From positions 19,506,501 through 19,570,500 of the forward strand of contig NC_079886.1 of NCBI RefSeq assembly GCF_029227915.1: 64,000 nucleotides of DNA, in the 5' to 3' direction. The notes under the pieces were generated by a model, which was given only the letters and a program-made list of their open reading frames with translations, searched no databases and was not told where the DNA came from. Shown in pieces: positions 1 through 12,684 of the stretch. Every line of letters starts with the position of its first letter. The stretch's first letter is position 1. This DNA comes from Hydractinia symbiolongicarpus. Lineage: Eukaryota; Cnidaria; Hydrozoa; Anthoathecata; Hydractiniidae. The translations under genes and the position numbers were made by a program.

Positions 1-98
1 ATCGTTGTTGGCCATCATACAATACCCTGCATAACTACCTATATACTCAAATCTTGACTGAGAAGATTGTAAATACCTAAAAGTTCCATATAGCTACA

Positions 99-179
99 TA
101 ATTCTCTAAAACGTTTGTTGGCCAGCTACATAAACACGGCTTAGAATCTCAAAATAAATGTTATCCAAGATGCGACCAA
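99..179 (+). repeat. Dispersed repeat, copy 1
   Basis: About 80 bp, clearly alignable with 2417-2495 in the same orientation. Both share ATTCTCT, then GTTTGTTGG, AGCTACATAAACA, and ATAAATGTTATCC with scattered substitutions. Copies this far apart suggest an interspersed element, not a tandem duplication. The family is not recognised. Confidence 0.75.
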
Positions 180-2416
180 CCTCTATTATCAGAAAGGGAT
201 TTCCGTTCTGTAAATCTAATTTTCGGGTGCCTAAAAAAAATTTGTAAACCCAAATAAAAATTCCTTCACTTGTACTAGTTGGTGGTATTTGTTTGCGTTG
301 TCTCCAGTTCCAGATCACGATTTCTTAGCCAATCGTGAAGTGCAGTTGTGTTGCTTTCCACTTTCATTGTAGTTTTACTCCTAAAAATTTTTTCAACGAA
401 GTTAATAGGAAGTGGATTATGGATTATCACCGTTACTTGCTTTATATGACATGCGCGCACCCCACCTACCACACACACACGAACCCATTAATATCTAAAA
501 AGTCATGTGTTAACAGGGTTAATGGTCTTTACACATCACGCCGTTTTTAAGCACGTTCACAATATATTTTGAATAGGTCTTGACGCCATGACTTGGCTAT
601 AAAATCATTTTTAAACAAACAAACAAACAACGGTGATCGAAAGAGGCATTTCAAAATTAATAAAGACATAAAATTTCATCTTTTCGGTTTGATAAGTCCT
701 AGCCAAAATTGATGCAAGCAGTTCCGTTCGTTAATATGTGCGGAGGCCGCAACAACGAGGGTGTTACGCAAAGTAGGCGCATCAAACCCAAGGGCAGCCT
801 GCCACCCTCCAAATATTTGTAGCAATATAATTGCAGTATCCCGACGTTACTCAGGATTTTATTTTCCTTACTCATAAGTTTAAGGCTGTTTATGAAAGTA
901 ATAACAGGTTGAGGTAGTTGTAAATAATCTTAGATTACTTGTGGTGTCTTCGATTTTTGTTCTGAAGACAGAAAAAAAATTTAGTGGTGGTTGAAGACCG
1001 TGTTCCACATGAAGAATACAATAATATACAACACAAGTACGGTATTTAATAGCAAAGATAACGTTGAAGCAGGATCTTCGCACGACGAACGTCACTATCC
1101 GTGAAACCGCCCCTACACCAGGGTATAAATTAGTTAAATAGATCGGTTCTTATGATTTCTTAGGTGGCAAAAGTCTGCAATGGACTGAAAATACATTTTT
1201 TTGTCTTTGTTTTGCAAGTGCGTCCTCTATAGTTAGCTACTCATGCACTTACGCGACGTGCAGAATACAAAAAATCAACTTTTTACTCTCGAAATATTTT
1301 AGAACAGGAAACACCGCAAATCAATTATTTTTTAGTATTTTAGGATATTATAAAAGTTTTAAAAACACAAACTTTTAAATAACATTAGCCAATGTAATTT
1401 AACCCGATGCTCTTTTGCATTAGACATTCAAAGTGGCTATCGAGAAGATACTGATAAAATATTTTAAATTTTTTACTAACCTGTTTGATCTGGTTATGTT
1501 TGTCTCTTTTGCAACTAAATCTTCCTTATTTGTATGAACTTCAAATCTCGTGAAAGTTGCATAAAACGTGGCGGAAGGCCCAACAGTGGTAGGTCCTTCC
1601 ACATTACTCAAAGATGGCCCTTGAACTTTTAGTACTGCGTCCCTGACTCATTGGCAGCGAACAGAAAGGTTGGTACTAGCTACATGTCTTAAATTATGTA
1701 GGCCGTTGTGGATACTAACATATGAGAAAAAATTCTCGTCAATTCCAGATGACGGAAAAAGAAAAAAAAAAGAAAGGTGTGAGTGGCAAATCAGTTGTGC
1801 GGAGGTGTTTTACAAGAAATGAATTTCGCAAATGTAGTCAAACGTTCTGAAAATTCCTAATCAAAAAGATTCGTTTTGTCATATCACTTACGCAACTTTA
1901 AACAACTATTTAGGCTCGGATTTGGTTTGATGAAATGGTGGCAGGCGTCATAGTTCCAGAGTTTTCAATTTTAGCCATTTTCAGGGACGCAGATAAACTG
2001 TTTTTGACAGCGTGCATGTGCATAAAAATATTATAATAAAGCAATTCTCAAGTCAAGTAAGTCAGATAAGTAAGTCAGATAGATGAAATGTGTCCTAGGT
2101 TTCAAATCACATGCTTTATCAAGTGCAGAGAAATTAGAATTTTAAAGAAAAGGTGATAAATATTTAGTCTAAATTCTATGCGGTGTAAATAGAGTTAAAC
2201 CAAAATGTGAGGAAGATATTTTTTCTGTTCTACTAGGTTCTACATGGTTTATTTGTATCATTGTACAACCACTAACAATTAATTTTGAATATACACGGAA
2301 ACCTAATTTGCAAATTGAAAATGCTACCTATAGGCTTGTTTTATCATAACCTTAAAAAATGTGAATTTTTGAAAAAGATATTAAACAATATGATTAGCCA
2401 TTATTTAAATGGCAGA

Positions 2417-2495
2417 ATTCTCTGAAAGGTTTGTTGGTTAGCTACATAAACAAGGCTTAAAATCTTAATATAAATGTTATCCTAGATGTGACCAA
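2417..2495 (+). repeat. Dispersed repeat, copy 2
   Basis: Second copy of the element at 99-179, same strand, diverged by point changes. It has no open frame of note. Confidence 0.75.
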
Positions 2496-2994
2496 AAATT
2501 GCATTTGAAAACACCTTCCGGAAATGCTAAAAAATGCATGCCATAAATTTTACCCTTTTTCAACTTGATCGTAAATGCGCTTTAAAAGGTGGCAAGACTG
2601 TGGTGTGGATGTCCATATTAATATCTTAATAACACTAGTCACAAATAATGAAAAAGATATTACAATTTTTTATATACAATGACAAATAAGTATAAATATA
2701 AAAATACACTATCACTAATTTGTTCGCCTTATGAAATGCCGACAGGGCGGCTCTATGGGCAAACACTAAGGACTAGGTTGTTTGTTAGCCGATCTTCCAC
2801 TGACTGATCTTAGTTGTCATATGGTGACATAAAAAATGCCGATATGAAAATTTGACTGTTTAAATTTGAAAATAAATGTAAATGGTGATAACTTGAACTG
2901 GCATCGTAAAAGGCAACAAACAACGCAGCAACTTAAACACTCCTAAAAATCAATATTTTTTTAATTCTAAAATACATATTTACAAAGAATATCA

Positions 2995-5739
2995 TTAATC
3001 AATGACGACATAATCTGAGCCACCTGATATTCCTGAGTCAGTTTGTTCCTTCCCACTTTGGAATCTGTTGATTTCCTCACATAATGTATCTGTCTGCAAT
3101 ACATCGTAACTCTCTTCAAGTAACATTTTTTCCTGTGTTCTACGAAGATTTTGTAGTATTCTAAATGTATACGTATAAAATACCTCTAATTTGGTATGTA
3201 ACTGTCTGTTCAACTTTAGGTCCTAAATACACATCGCATTTATTTTTATTAAAAAAATCATACCAGTAATGCAACCGTATCTTTGAAAATAGCCGCTTTT
3301 TGTTCAAAATGTTAGTCAAACCACTATTGTGGTACTCATATCGCGACGAAGTTTCAGGAGGAGAGATATAGGAAAATATTGTCAGAACAAAAGGTAGGAC
3401 TGTCAAATGATGCTGCTTTTAAACAAAGAGGGTGTACTTATTTAGAAGGGGTTGACACTTATTGAAGAGGAGTGCTTATTCGTCGAATTAAACGGGATGT
3501 ACTTACGGATTATTTTCGTCTGGTATAAAAACTTCGGATTTTTCTGTGTACTGTGAATACTCGTTGTCATTATCCTCTCCCTGTAAATGTGAGTCAATAA
3601 AGTTTAAGAATTTTTGGAGTCTCTGGATTCATTGTTGTTGTTTCATTCTATCAAACCACCGTTTCTTTCAAAAGAGTTTGAAGACGTGGTCATGTGGCTA
3701 TACAGCATACTTTTATAAACCGGTATTTCCTTAAATCAATGTCGCGGTGTAGAACTAATTAGCGTAATTTTATTAAGAATAAAACTCAGAAATTGGCCCA
3801 CTGCGATATATATCTAAAATGGAAATACTGATTTGATTATAATATCTGCTGGCTTCATATATGATTTTTTTTTCTTTTTTATCAATAAGTATTAGCCTAG
3901 TTTACTTTCAGAAGTATATTTAGATTAGGGGAAATAAACAAAATTTTGTTGAAAAAAAATAAACTTAAAAATCGTTTCAACCAGCTTTGACAAAAGTTAA
4001 AAAACCCAACTTTTGCGGATATATAACTTTCCAGGTCTTGTAATTAAGACACATAATGTCACATCTGGAAAAAAAGTGAATTTACTACCAACAACCTCCC
4101 CCCTTTCCCATACCCTCAAAAAAAGGATAAAGTACAAAGTGGGGTCGTTCTTTTTAACATCACCCCAGCTTTTTAGTAGCTAAATTTAACTTACATCTAA
4201 TTTGTCTTTACGTAAGAGAGCCTCCAACCATTGTTCGTGTTCATGTTTTTTATCTTCCTTATGGCATAAATATATCAATCTGTTATTGTCAAAGTTAGAG
4301 AGCTTTATTTCAATTGCATATTTATAATTATGTATACCTCCCGCATGCTTCGTTACATTGGCTCCATCCACGATAAACTCTTCTATAAAAAGATTTGACA
4401 ACAGACTATAACGGCGCAAAATGGGTGGTACTTAATAGTAATTAAAAAATTAAAACGAGAAGTGTTAGTCAACTTAAAAAAAACGCTTATGTCGGAGCAA
4501 CATTGTTCAATATGGTTCAATATGGTTGCCTAATCGCTTGAAATGCACAAAATAGCGGCATCCAGAATTCGTACGACGGACAAAAACCTTTTGCCTGAAT
4601 TATGTGCGACTAGCGCATCCGTGAATGTTTTCGCGAAAAACAACTAGTCTTTAATACTAATAGCCGGATTCTGTCTGTGATCGAATTGACCGACGTCGAT
4701 CGAATCGATGTTACTTAAAATAGAACATTGCATGATTTTTGTCGATCATCGACGTCGATCTGGCAGTCGAATGCGATCAAATTCAAAAGTAGGATTTCTT
4801 TCTACTTTTTTGTCAATCGATTAAAATTTATTCAATGAGGTTATTGATTTATACCCACGTGATGTAAACAAATCGACGAAGAAAGAACATTCACGGAGAA
4901 GCGGGAGAATGTAAAAAATGGCTGAAAACATTTTTACAAACAAACATTTTATCGCATATTTGATGCAGCAACATCAATATACTATTTAACACGAGCACCT
5001 CTTGAACGACAAAACTGCTGAAAATGCAACACCGATAAGTAATTATTTGCGCATGAATGTTCAATAATTTGAAATGGCATTTGTAGATTGCGGATTTCGG
5101 TGTCTTGGGTCACTTTCCCAAGAATTTTCAAAGAAGTCTCAAGAAGCAAAGAGTTCGGAGGCGAATAGCTGAGAAATTTTAAAAGAATGGTACAAAAACA
5201 GGGGCGGCGCCACTTTTATGCTAAGTAATAATTTTTTATTTTCTGCCAATAAACAAAGCTTTTCTGAAGTCCAAGGTATAGCCGTTTTACGTGTTTTAGG
5301 ACTCTAAAAATGCGTTGGACCCCATCTGTTTCGGCAACTTGCTTCGCTTGTTGATTGTCAATAAAATCTCTTTTATTAGTAGTTAAACAAGCATAGCATT
5401 AGTAAACCTTTTAAAAATTGTAAATAATTACTCACGTATGGGAGTATCATTTTGTTCTTTTTCATAATAGGAGAAAACCATATATTCTTTGGCATCATCC
5501 TCAGAAGCTTCGCTAGAGGCTTTTTCCTCTGTGTTGGAAGAGCTTAATCTAAAACTAAGGGCGTTTCTAATACTGGAGCGCTTTTTCTTCTTTTTCAGAC
5601 TTTTTGGTTTGGTATATAAAGTTTTTAACGTACACCATCGTTCATGCCATCGTTTTCTATCGAAATCTTTTTCTGGTGGAGATTTAAAGACGAGTCCTTT
5701 CATGAGAAAAGGTGGTTCAAAGTTTGATGACGTCGCCAT
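2995..5739 (-). CDS. PH-domain adaptor-like protein (GAB/DOK-type PH domain)
   Basis: Predicted exons on the minus strand: 5436-5739, 4195-4382 and 2995-3222, giving 239 aa; all three have GT-AG boundaries and matching phases. The ATG at 5739 opens MATSSNFEPPFLMKGLVFKS. Residues about 13-165 read as a pleckstrin-homology domain: the KSPPEK segment followed by KRWHERWCTLKT resembles the first strands of GAB/DOK PH domains, a basic-acidic insert follows, and the final helix carries EQWLEALLR with the usual PH tryptophan. PH domains of this type bind phosphoinositides or proteins at the membrane. The 76-residue tail is helical-looking, then acidic, and holds two tyrosines in YxxL/YxxI settings (YDVL and YVVI), which could be phosphotyrosine docking sites; that is inference. 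It lacks the long proline-rich tail of GAB proteins, so it is either a short family member or a gene with unseen alternative exons. An upstream 5' UTR exon is possible because a good acceptor sits four bases before the ATG. Confidence 0.72.
4680..4783. repeat. Imperfect inverted repeat rich in GACGTCGATC
   Basis: GATCGAATTGAC followed by CGACGTCGATC near 4680-4702 is mirrored by TCGACGTCGATC and a diverged GAATGCGATC at about 4747-4777. It lies in the first intron of the PH-domain gene and looks like a small decayed foldback element. Confidence 0.5.
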
Positions 5740-6781
5740 TTACCTGCTAAGACAGATAAAAAAGATTATTAAAAACTAAAGAATGTTTTGCTTAAATTTG
5801 TTAATTTTGGCATTTATCTACAATCTTTTATCAACAAAATTATTTATTTTTTTTGGCATTGAAAGTTTTCGCTAAAAAATAATATATATAAAAAATAATT
5901 ATATGTGAGAACTTAATTAAAAACCTTTCATGTGACTTTTTTTATCCCGGCCCGTTTCCAGTTCGGTAAATCGAGTCTTTCTGGCTAACCGATCTCATAT
6001 GAGTACTTCCCTTGAGACTTTTTTTTAATTCACAGCGTCTTCATGGACGACGATATGAATTATTCAGCAAGGCAGCGGGGCCAGAAAGTTTTACTAAAAG
6101 ATTTTAAACGCTATCCGCATGTCTACGTATGTACAAAGGTAGCAATGTTGTGGTTTGTAGGATGAAAAATATTGGTCATCTAATGTTTTTGACTATTCTG
6201 AAAAATAACGAAAAAACTGGTTTTGTTAACAGAACTTTGTCCTTGATTATAGTTCAATACTGTAGTTTCCAATTACGTTTGATATCGCACAATTGCCTAT
6301 TTTAAAATAATAATAATAAGACTGAAAGAAATTGGTGCAGTAAATGAGCTGATAGCAACGATTTAGCTGCGTGCTTGCAAAACTTAATTAGCTTATAAGA
6401 CTTATATGAGCTGTTGTCAGCATGTGTCAGCGCTGTGTAGAAAGTTATTACACTTAGTTATTTTTTGCAAAAAATGGTCACGATCATAAGAAAGTCTAAA
6501 AGAGAAAAAACTTTTGAGTCACAGCCATATTTCGTGTTCTTGTGAAAAAATCGCGTACAATTCAAAAAAAATTATTGAAAAATTAATCCAGGTACATTTT
6601 TCAACCATGTTAGCTGAAGAAAAGACAGCTTTTTAAGGGTTAAAGCATCATTGGAAATATCGTTGTTGTTTTTATTCTAGTGCTTGGTGGTGAGATTTTT
6701 TTTCTACATTAGCTCCAGTCATTTTGGTGAGATTAAAATCACTGAGTTATGTTATATTTCTTACTCCAAGGTTATATACAA

Positions 6782-6813
6782 ACAACAAACAAAACAAACA
6801 AACAAACAAACAA
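6782..6813. repeat. (CAAA)n microsatellite
   Basis: Run of CAAA/AACA tetranucleotide units. Confidence 0.85.
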
Positions 6814-7524
6814 TGGAAACACGGCTCAATTTTTAGAAATTTTATAGAAAACTAATAAGTACTTTGAGCCTTTTATTGGCAAAAATAGGAGCCTTACAAA
6901 AAATTATAATTTTTTTACTGAAACAAAAAGTAGAACACACCTTGAGGAACTTGACTATCCTTCGTGATCTGTTGAATTTTTTGTATTTTATAAGCAAGAA
7001 CAACCTCAGTATCATCGTCATAGTCCTTTGAAATTAGGGAAATTCCTGCCGGACAGCCTCAGTGGGACTTTCTTAAAAATTCGTGTACTTGGAAAAGGTT
7101 TGGATATTTAGTAGATTTTATAAAAAATATCTCATACAATAATTGTTTTTATCCCTGTGTTCTACATATCTTGCTCTTCGTGAGGAGCAAATTTCACTTG
7201 TTTCGAGTTGCTTTGAGCAAAACAATTTGCTTCTGACAGCAAATAAATCTTAATGTATTTATTTACCCTTTCAGATATCAAATTCCAAAAATAAAAATAA
7301 ATATAGCAATCAATTATCTAAAAGAAACGTACTTTATTGCTTGAGCTTCGTGGTTTTTGAAAAATCGACATTTAAGCTAACTTTTAGAGTTCTTTTTAAC
7401 AATTTTTAAAAGACAATGCGGTGAAATTAAAAATATTGGTGAATAAACGCTAATATAATAATACGGGCTAATGTCTGAAATAATTGTTCTGCAATAATGT
7501 TATGCCACTCCTTTATATGACCTA

Positions 7525-7715
7525 TTGATGGGCGTGTCCGCTTTAGAAAGGTCAGTTTTAGGGGGTAGTTGGGACACTATAAAGTGTCCGCTACATAAGG
7601 TTTGTTATGAGAGTCTGACTGCCGTGTTATCTATTCCTAAGAAGAGTTTACATTATATAGAGGTGCCCTCTTTAAAATATCCGCTACATAGAGGTTTTAT
7701 TATGAAAGTATGACC
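7525..7715. repeat. GTCCGCT-type internally repeated element
   Basis: Two imperfect tandem copies of roughly 100 bp. Each holds a TCCGCTACATA-AGGTTT block followed by TTATGAGAGT/TTATGAAAGT. Extra GTCCGCT and TAGAGGTGCCC motifs lie between them. The open frame running through it looks incidental to the repeat. Confidence 0.55.
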
Positions 7716-9111
7716 GTCATTTCATTTTGTTTCCTACAAATAAGGAGATTTTACATTGAGTTGAGTCCGCTCACGTCACTGATCTTGCCTTACTTACAAC
7801 TCAAAGCAAAATATCTGTTAATAAAATTACTGTTGCCTGACTTGAATACCACCAAACTTTGGCGTTTCATAATAATCTTATAAACTAAAAAACTATAAAA
7901 TAAAGCTACAAAACATTGAAAAGCATTAAGCGAAATGCACTTACACAGAAAATTTTAGCATATAACAGACATGCTACTTTCCGAGGAGTTGATTGTATTT
8001 GATTATTTTGATATCTCTACTTACGGTTTTTATTAATTTTTCCTAATAGCTGATACGGCACAAAGGTATTGTCTCCTTTTATTCATTCGAAAGTTTTTAA
8101 ACAAAAACTTTAATTAAGGCATTACGAATCATTCAAATGAATGCAAACAAATAAGTTGGTACCCAGATCTATTAACCAACTTACGTGGGTAATAACCTGA
8201 TTCGGTTTTTCCCTCTGTCATTTTTTGTCTTTTCTCCTAGATTCGATGTTTGGTATTATAGTGTAATCTTTCTAAAAGCTGTTTTCAATTTACGACCTTT
8301 GGAGCCGCAACTCCAAGGGTTTAACCGTTAGCGCTCAATACCCATAATTTTAATCACATTAAAAATGGCAGTGTTTTTGAAATTTTTATTGGTTGTTAAA
8401 AAGTTGTCTGCCTACTTGGAAATTGACTCGTCATAACTTTCAAAATCGGGAAATAACAGGCGAGAAAATTTCCAGTGCAAATGCCCGGACAAAGCACCGG
8501 TGCTGCTGTCAAGAAGAGCTTCAAGCAAAGAAGACGGCCTTAAAATAAAAACCCTAATATAGGTCTATGAACATCCATATTTATAATATATAATTATTAT
8601 GCAGTAAAAACTTGCTCCTGCAAAAAATACATGCTTACTTAGCCATGGCTAGCTATGTTTGTACATTTTGTAATCAACTACCTAAATCAACCTTGATCCT
8701 AGGACTAAAGCGATACAAAGAGTCCGGGGGTCGAGGTCGCTAGCTTACTATCTTGTTCAGTTGCTCATAAAAAAAACTACAACTTTCGGCAGCAAGGACA
8801 CATACCTTAATCTTTGGATAAAGTTTAGTTAGATTAAAATTAATAAAAGCTAAATGATTTAAATTTCCTGCTAAAACGTTTTACCAAACATTTTCCTGAT
8901 CGGGCAGAACATATGTATCATTAGCTCTGACTTTATTGTTAACCCTTTTTTCAGCGTGGATATTATTATACGGAACGACTAACGAATTATCTACTGTATA
9001 ATTAAGTGAAAAGTCTTAGCCAATCACAATTTGGAAAAAAACAAGCCTGTTCTAGGACCTTTTTCGTCAGATCTGCAGCGTCGGTGAGAGGCATAAATCC
9101 CCGGGGACGAA

Positions 9112-9477
9112 GTTGTATGATCTTATTCTAACCCAAGGTCCTTCAACGAATCACTTGGTTTTTTTAATTGGACAATTATATTTCACCGGATTTTCCTAGC
9201 TTTATATGAATGAACACGTTGTTTTTAGGTTGCCCAAACAACGTCATTTTTCGACGTTGTATCAACCTTTATATCACGTCAATTAAAAATACGTTGAGGT
9301 AACGAAGTTGAAAAGACGTCAACGATGCAGTCATTGTATTCATGTCAGGGAAGCAACATTAAAAAGACGTTAAGATTATATGATCTTATTCTTTTCTAAG
9401 GTAGCCTCTTTCAATGATCACTCTGCTTTGATTAAGCGATTATATTTTCTAGCTTTATGCTCCAAGCTTTATGTAAA
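9112..9477. repeat. AACGTC/GACGTT-rich element between diverged duplicates
   Basis: The segment 9228-9370 contains six or more AACGTC, GACGTT or ACGTTG motifs in both orientations, starting at GTTGCCCAAACAACGTC. It is flanked by two similar stretches, about 9116-9212 and 9378-9477. Both run TATGATCTTATTCT, then CCTTCAACGA/CTTTCAATGA, CACT, and TTTTCTAGCTTTAT (with one substitution). The pattern fits insertion into, or next to, a duplicated sequence. Confidence 0.5.
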
Positions 9478-9949
9478 TGCTTTGAAACAAAACAAAACAG
9501 AAACAAAAAATAATACACAAATGCTGTATACCTAGGCTTCATATTTATCATACTGCAAAACAATCTGTCACGCTGTCCATCTGTCCGATCAGTTGCTTAT
9601 AAGAAGTTTTGTTTCAAGTTTCAGATATATTTAAATTCTATTTCTCAAAAAATGTTATGTTAATTTTCTCTACTAACATCCTTGCAATAAATCCTATAAT
9701 ACCCTCTTTCAGCTAACTGTTCAGATGCTCTCCACCTCACGTGTTGAACAACATGTGTATTTGTGTACACTGATTGTTTAAATAACAACGGAGTGCAGAT
9801 ATGAAGTAATGCTGACAGCAACCTAAATAAATAGCTCTCTTTACTGTTGTAAAACACGCCAGTTTCTAGTGTAGCAAAGCATCTTTAAAATTTCAACAGA
9901 TTATCCATAAGTCTTTGCAAATCTGGAAAACTGTTTGGCACCCGAACCT

Positions 9950-10510
9950 CTTTACTATGTCCATGTGAAAGTTCCTACTTCGTCCCCAGTATATTCTCTG
10001 CTAGGGACGATGTCGCAAAAGTTCATATTCCTTGAAAGTAATATACAAACAACAACCTCGTCCCTAAGCCCTTTTGACATTGAAACCGGTGGCTTGCTAC
10101 CCGTCAAGTAAGAAAATAAGACTGCGACTCTCGCATCAGGACGATGATATATATACGTGAACCAACCTGTACATAGTAAGTTATGAGTAAAAACACTGTA
10201 TGACACACACATGTCTTAATCTTTCTCAAACAAGACAACAAGGGAGGGGGACGTTCTTTTTTACTAATTTGCTGCATCAAAAAATCAAAAAAGGCCCAGG
10301 GAACAAATCTGAAAACCAACCTTTTTTTCTTTCGGTGACTCAACAGTAGCCACCATCGTCCTCGGAGTCTAATGACCTATGAGTCACTATTACTAGTCAC
10401 TGCTATCAAACTCTTACCTCGCACTTTTTCATCTAGCTATCAAGGCATGCGTTATAAAATTCTGTCGAGGACGGTATCAAAAAGCTAAAAAAGGACCTGG
10501 AAACGATGTT
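9950..10510. repeat. Cluster of CTCGTCCC / GCCCAGGGA short elements
   Basis: Related motifs recur in both orientations: CTTCGTCCCCAG at 9977, TAGGGACGATG near 10001, AACCTCGTCCCTAAGCCC near 10055, GGCCCAGGGAACAAAT near 10291 and a weaker GGACCTGGAAACGATG near 10492. The same motif class recurs at 23.0-23.1, 23.9 and 35.1 kb, so this is a dispersed family, here in several decayed copies. Confidence 0.5.
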
Positions 10511-10711
10511 GAGACCATTTCTTTTACTACTAGTTCCCAGTCACTTTAAATAATTTCTCATTAATTATTTACACTGCACCTGCAAAATTTTTGAAAATGA
10601 TTTGAAAAAAGTTTTAGTGAAAAAAAATTATGTTAGAAATTTGAAGACTGCGAACTGCTGCGGACTGCTGGGTCAGGAAAATAATTTTAGCTAAAATTAA
10701 ACAGGTTTTCA

Positions 10712-11804
10712 ATGGAAAATACCAAAGATTCTGCCCGAAAGAGAAAGTTAAGCGAAGGTATGAGCGAAAATTCTTTTAGATGTTTCCATGCTGATTTTTG
10801 TTTTTTGAATTTTTGAAAGGAAAGTAAATTTTTCATGTTTATTTTTTATTGTCAGAAAGTCCCTATAATTTTCTGTTTACCAATGTGATTATTCCCCAAC
10901 TTCGACACCAGGACTTGTTGTCTCTTTTTATACCGTCAGATATCAAAAAGAGAAAATATTACCTGGAGTCGAGGTTGATGATTTAGATTTTTTTGTAGCT
11001 GATACCGTGGATTCGACGGAGCATAGAAGCGACATCATTGAGTTAGAAATCTGCGAGTGTGAACAGTGCCTAAAAGATGACGGATGTTGTTCCGAGGCTA
11101 ATTCTTTCGACAAAACGTGGAAGCCCAAGACAGACGAGCACAAAAAATGGCCAGACAGGGCAGTTCGTTTACTTATAGAACTTTGGGCAACCAAAGAAAT
11201 TCTCTTTAATCTCAAACATCCCTTCTACAACAACAAGGAAGAACGCATTAAGGCACTTGAGGCCATTCAAGATGAGCTTGTTGCAAATGGTCTAATGTTT
11301 TCTACGAGACAGATAAACGAAAAACTTATCAGTTTGCGTATTTACTATGGCGGTCAAAGAAGATTAATCGAAAATTCAAAGAAGAATTCCAGTGAGAGCG
11401 TATTTGTGAGTAAATGGAAGTTTTATAAACACTTAAACTTTTTAGCTGATCAAATCATACATCGAAATGTAATCGAGGTTACAGCTAATGATAGGAAAGC
11501 AGAAAAAGCTTCCTTAAATACTTCAAATGAAAACTACCAAGATAAAAATATGAAAAAGAGATTGAAAGTGATAAAAAAGTCGGACAGCGAAGAAACGGCT
11601 GCATCTGAAAATAAAGAATTAGTTCTAAGTACGCCTACGGAAGGAAATAAGTCTCAAGATGAGCTGTTTGGTGAATTGCTTACGCGTATGATTATGGATA
11701 TACCTGACTGTCACGAGAAAGCCATGCTGAAAATTGAGCTACAACACAAAATTGTTGCAACCCAGTATAAAGTGAAAATGCTCCGCGCAAATCGATTTAA
11801 ATAA
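10712..11804 (+). CDS. MADF-BESS domain protein (probable DNA-binding factor)
   Basis: The main exon, about 10951-11804, ends at TAA 11802-11804. Its middle reads as a MADF/SANT-like domain, from WPDRAVRLLIELWATKE through the conserved helix with the RQINEKLISLRIYY segment to a last helix near WKFYKHLNFLADQI. The C-terminus contains DELFGELLTRMIMDI followed by AMLKIELQHKI, which matches the length and spacing of a BESS motif, a protein-interaction module usually paired with MADF. A first exon at 10712-10757 (ATG, then a lysine-rich NLS-like stretch, donor GTATGA) joins in frame if an AAG acceptor at 10950 is used, giving 299 aa; the nearby CAG acceptor would lead to an early stop. That 5' end is therefore uncertain. 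MADF-BESS proteins are transcription regulators or derive from PIF/Harbinger transposon accessory proteins; which applies here is not decidable from sequence. Confidence 0.68.
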
Positions 11805-12646
11805 ACTGATTTTTTAAACCTTGTTGTGGTTACCATATTTTGCGAAGGCTATATCTGCAAGGGTTATAAAGCTGTTTTTCTTTGGTTCAGAAAAAATTGT
11901 AGTAATGTTCGATTCAAGACATCTTTGTTATGTTTAGGTTTGTTTAAACGTTATATTAGCTCACGTGGTTTGAATCTTTCTCCCTCCCATTTAGAGTTTC
12001 TGTTTCACTTTTCGATACACGTGCCAGAGATGAATTAGAAACATCAGAAAATAAATAAAATAGCCACATAGAAAGTGAAAAGGAAGCCCAGGGATCGACC
12101 TGAAAAAGAAAAAGGAAAAAATGCGACAAGGTTTTGTGCTGTTTTACTTCTTCCACGCTTTTTTATATTTACAGCACGAGGAATTTTGCAACAAAGTGAA
12201 GACTCAGGGTGGAAACTGCCACCCCGAAATGTGTGTAAATAAATAAAAGGAATGATGACAAAAAAAAAACAGAGTTTATAAAAACAGCAATGGTTTCCGG
12301 AGACTTTTCTATTTCTAAAAAAATAAGTTCTGTACAACAACAATAAAACAGACCGCTACACGCTATTTTTTATCAGAATACCAAAATTCTAACAAGGCTT
12401 GTCATTATTTCTCTATCGTTTTAAGCCATACACCTATTGTTTTTTTACCTGGAAATCCGGCGTCCGTCCCGACGGCGCGAGCAAAATTTTTAAAGGAGAC
12501 AACAGACAGTTAGTTATTCGTCGTAAGGTTTCGTGATATTTTACACGAGAGCTGTTAAATGTAAAATGGCAGGGTAGCTATAGTTTGGGTTGAAAGTCCA
12601 GTACTACACGCTTTTTTTTGGCCTCCTTGCATAGCTTTAATGTGAA
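11805..12646. other. Intergenic, no gene seen
   Basis: Separates the MADF-BESS gene from the foldback element. It includes a motif of the GCCCAGGGA class near 12087 and a CGTCCGTCCCGACGG block near 12461. Open frames show no family features. Confidence 0.5.
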
Positions 12647-12684
12647 TACTACGGAAGCTTATTAGTGCCATCTGTACTGACCTA

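Larger units (their letters stand above)
1..2994. other. Intergenic, no gene seen
   Basis: AT-rich DNA downstream of the PH-domain gene on the minus strand. Open frames here are short and show no recognisable domain or exon chain. The only structure I can support is one pair of direct repeats near 0.1 and 2.4 kb, listed separately, plus a short AAAC run near 613-630. Confidence 0.6.
5740..10711. other. Repeat-rich intergenic region, no gene supported
   Basis: No multi-exon chain could be assembled here on either strand. It contains the microsatellite near 6.8 kb, the GTCCGCT repeat at 7.5 kb, an AACGTC-rich insertion with flanking duplicated sequence at 9.1-9.5 kb and several short CTCGTCCC-type elements at 9.9-10.5 kb. 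A possible isolated open segment near 6.9-7.0 kb is discussed under rejected items. Confidence 0.55.

Noticed and set aside
6942-7027. Minus-strand open segment DYDDDTEVVLAYKIQKIQQI with a GTGTGT donor
   Set aside because: It reads like an exon, but its acceptor is a weak AAG, its phase does not match the PH gene's first exon and no partner exons were found. Its length is within chance.
11826-12343. Short frames downstream of the MADF-BESS gene, both strands
   Set aside because: They show low complexity and no family motifs, and overlap each other without splice logic.
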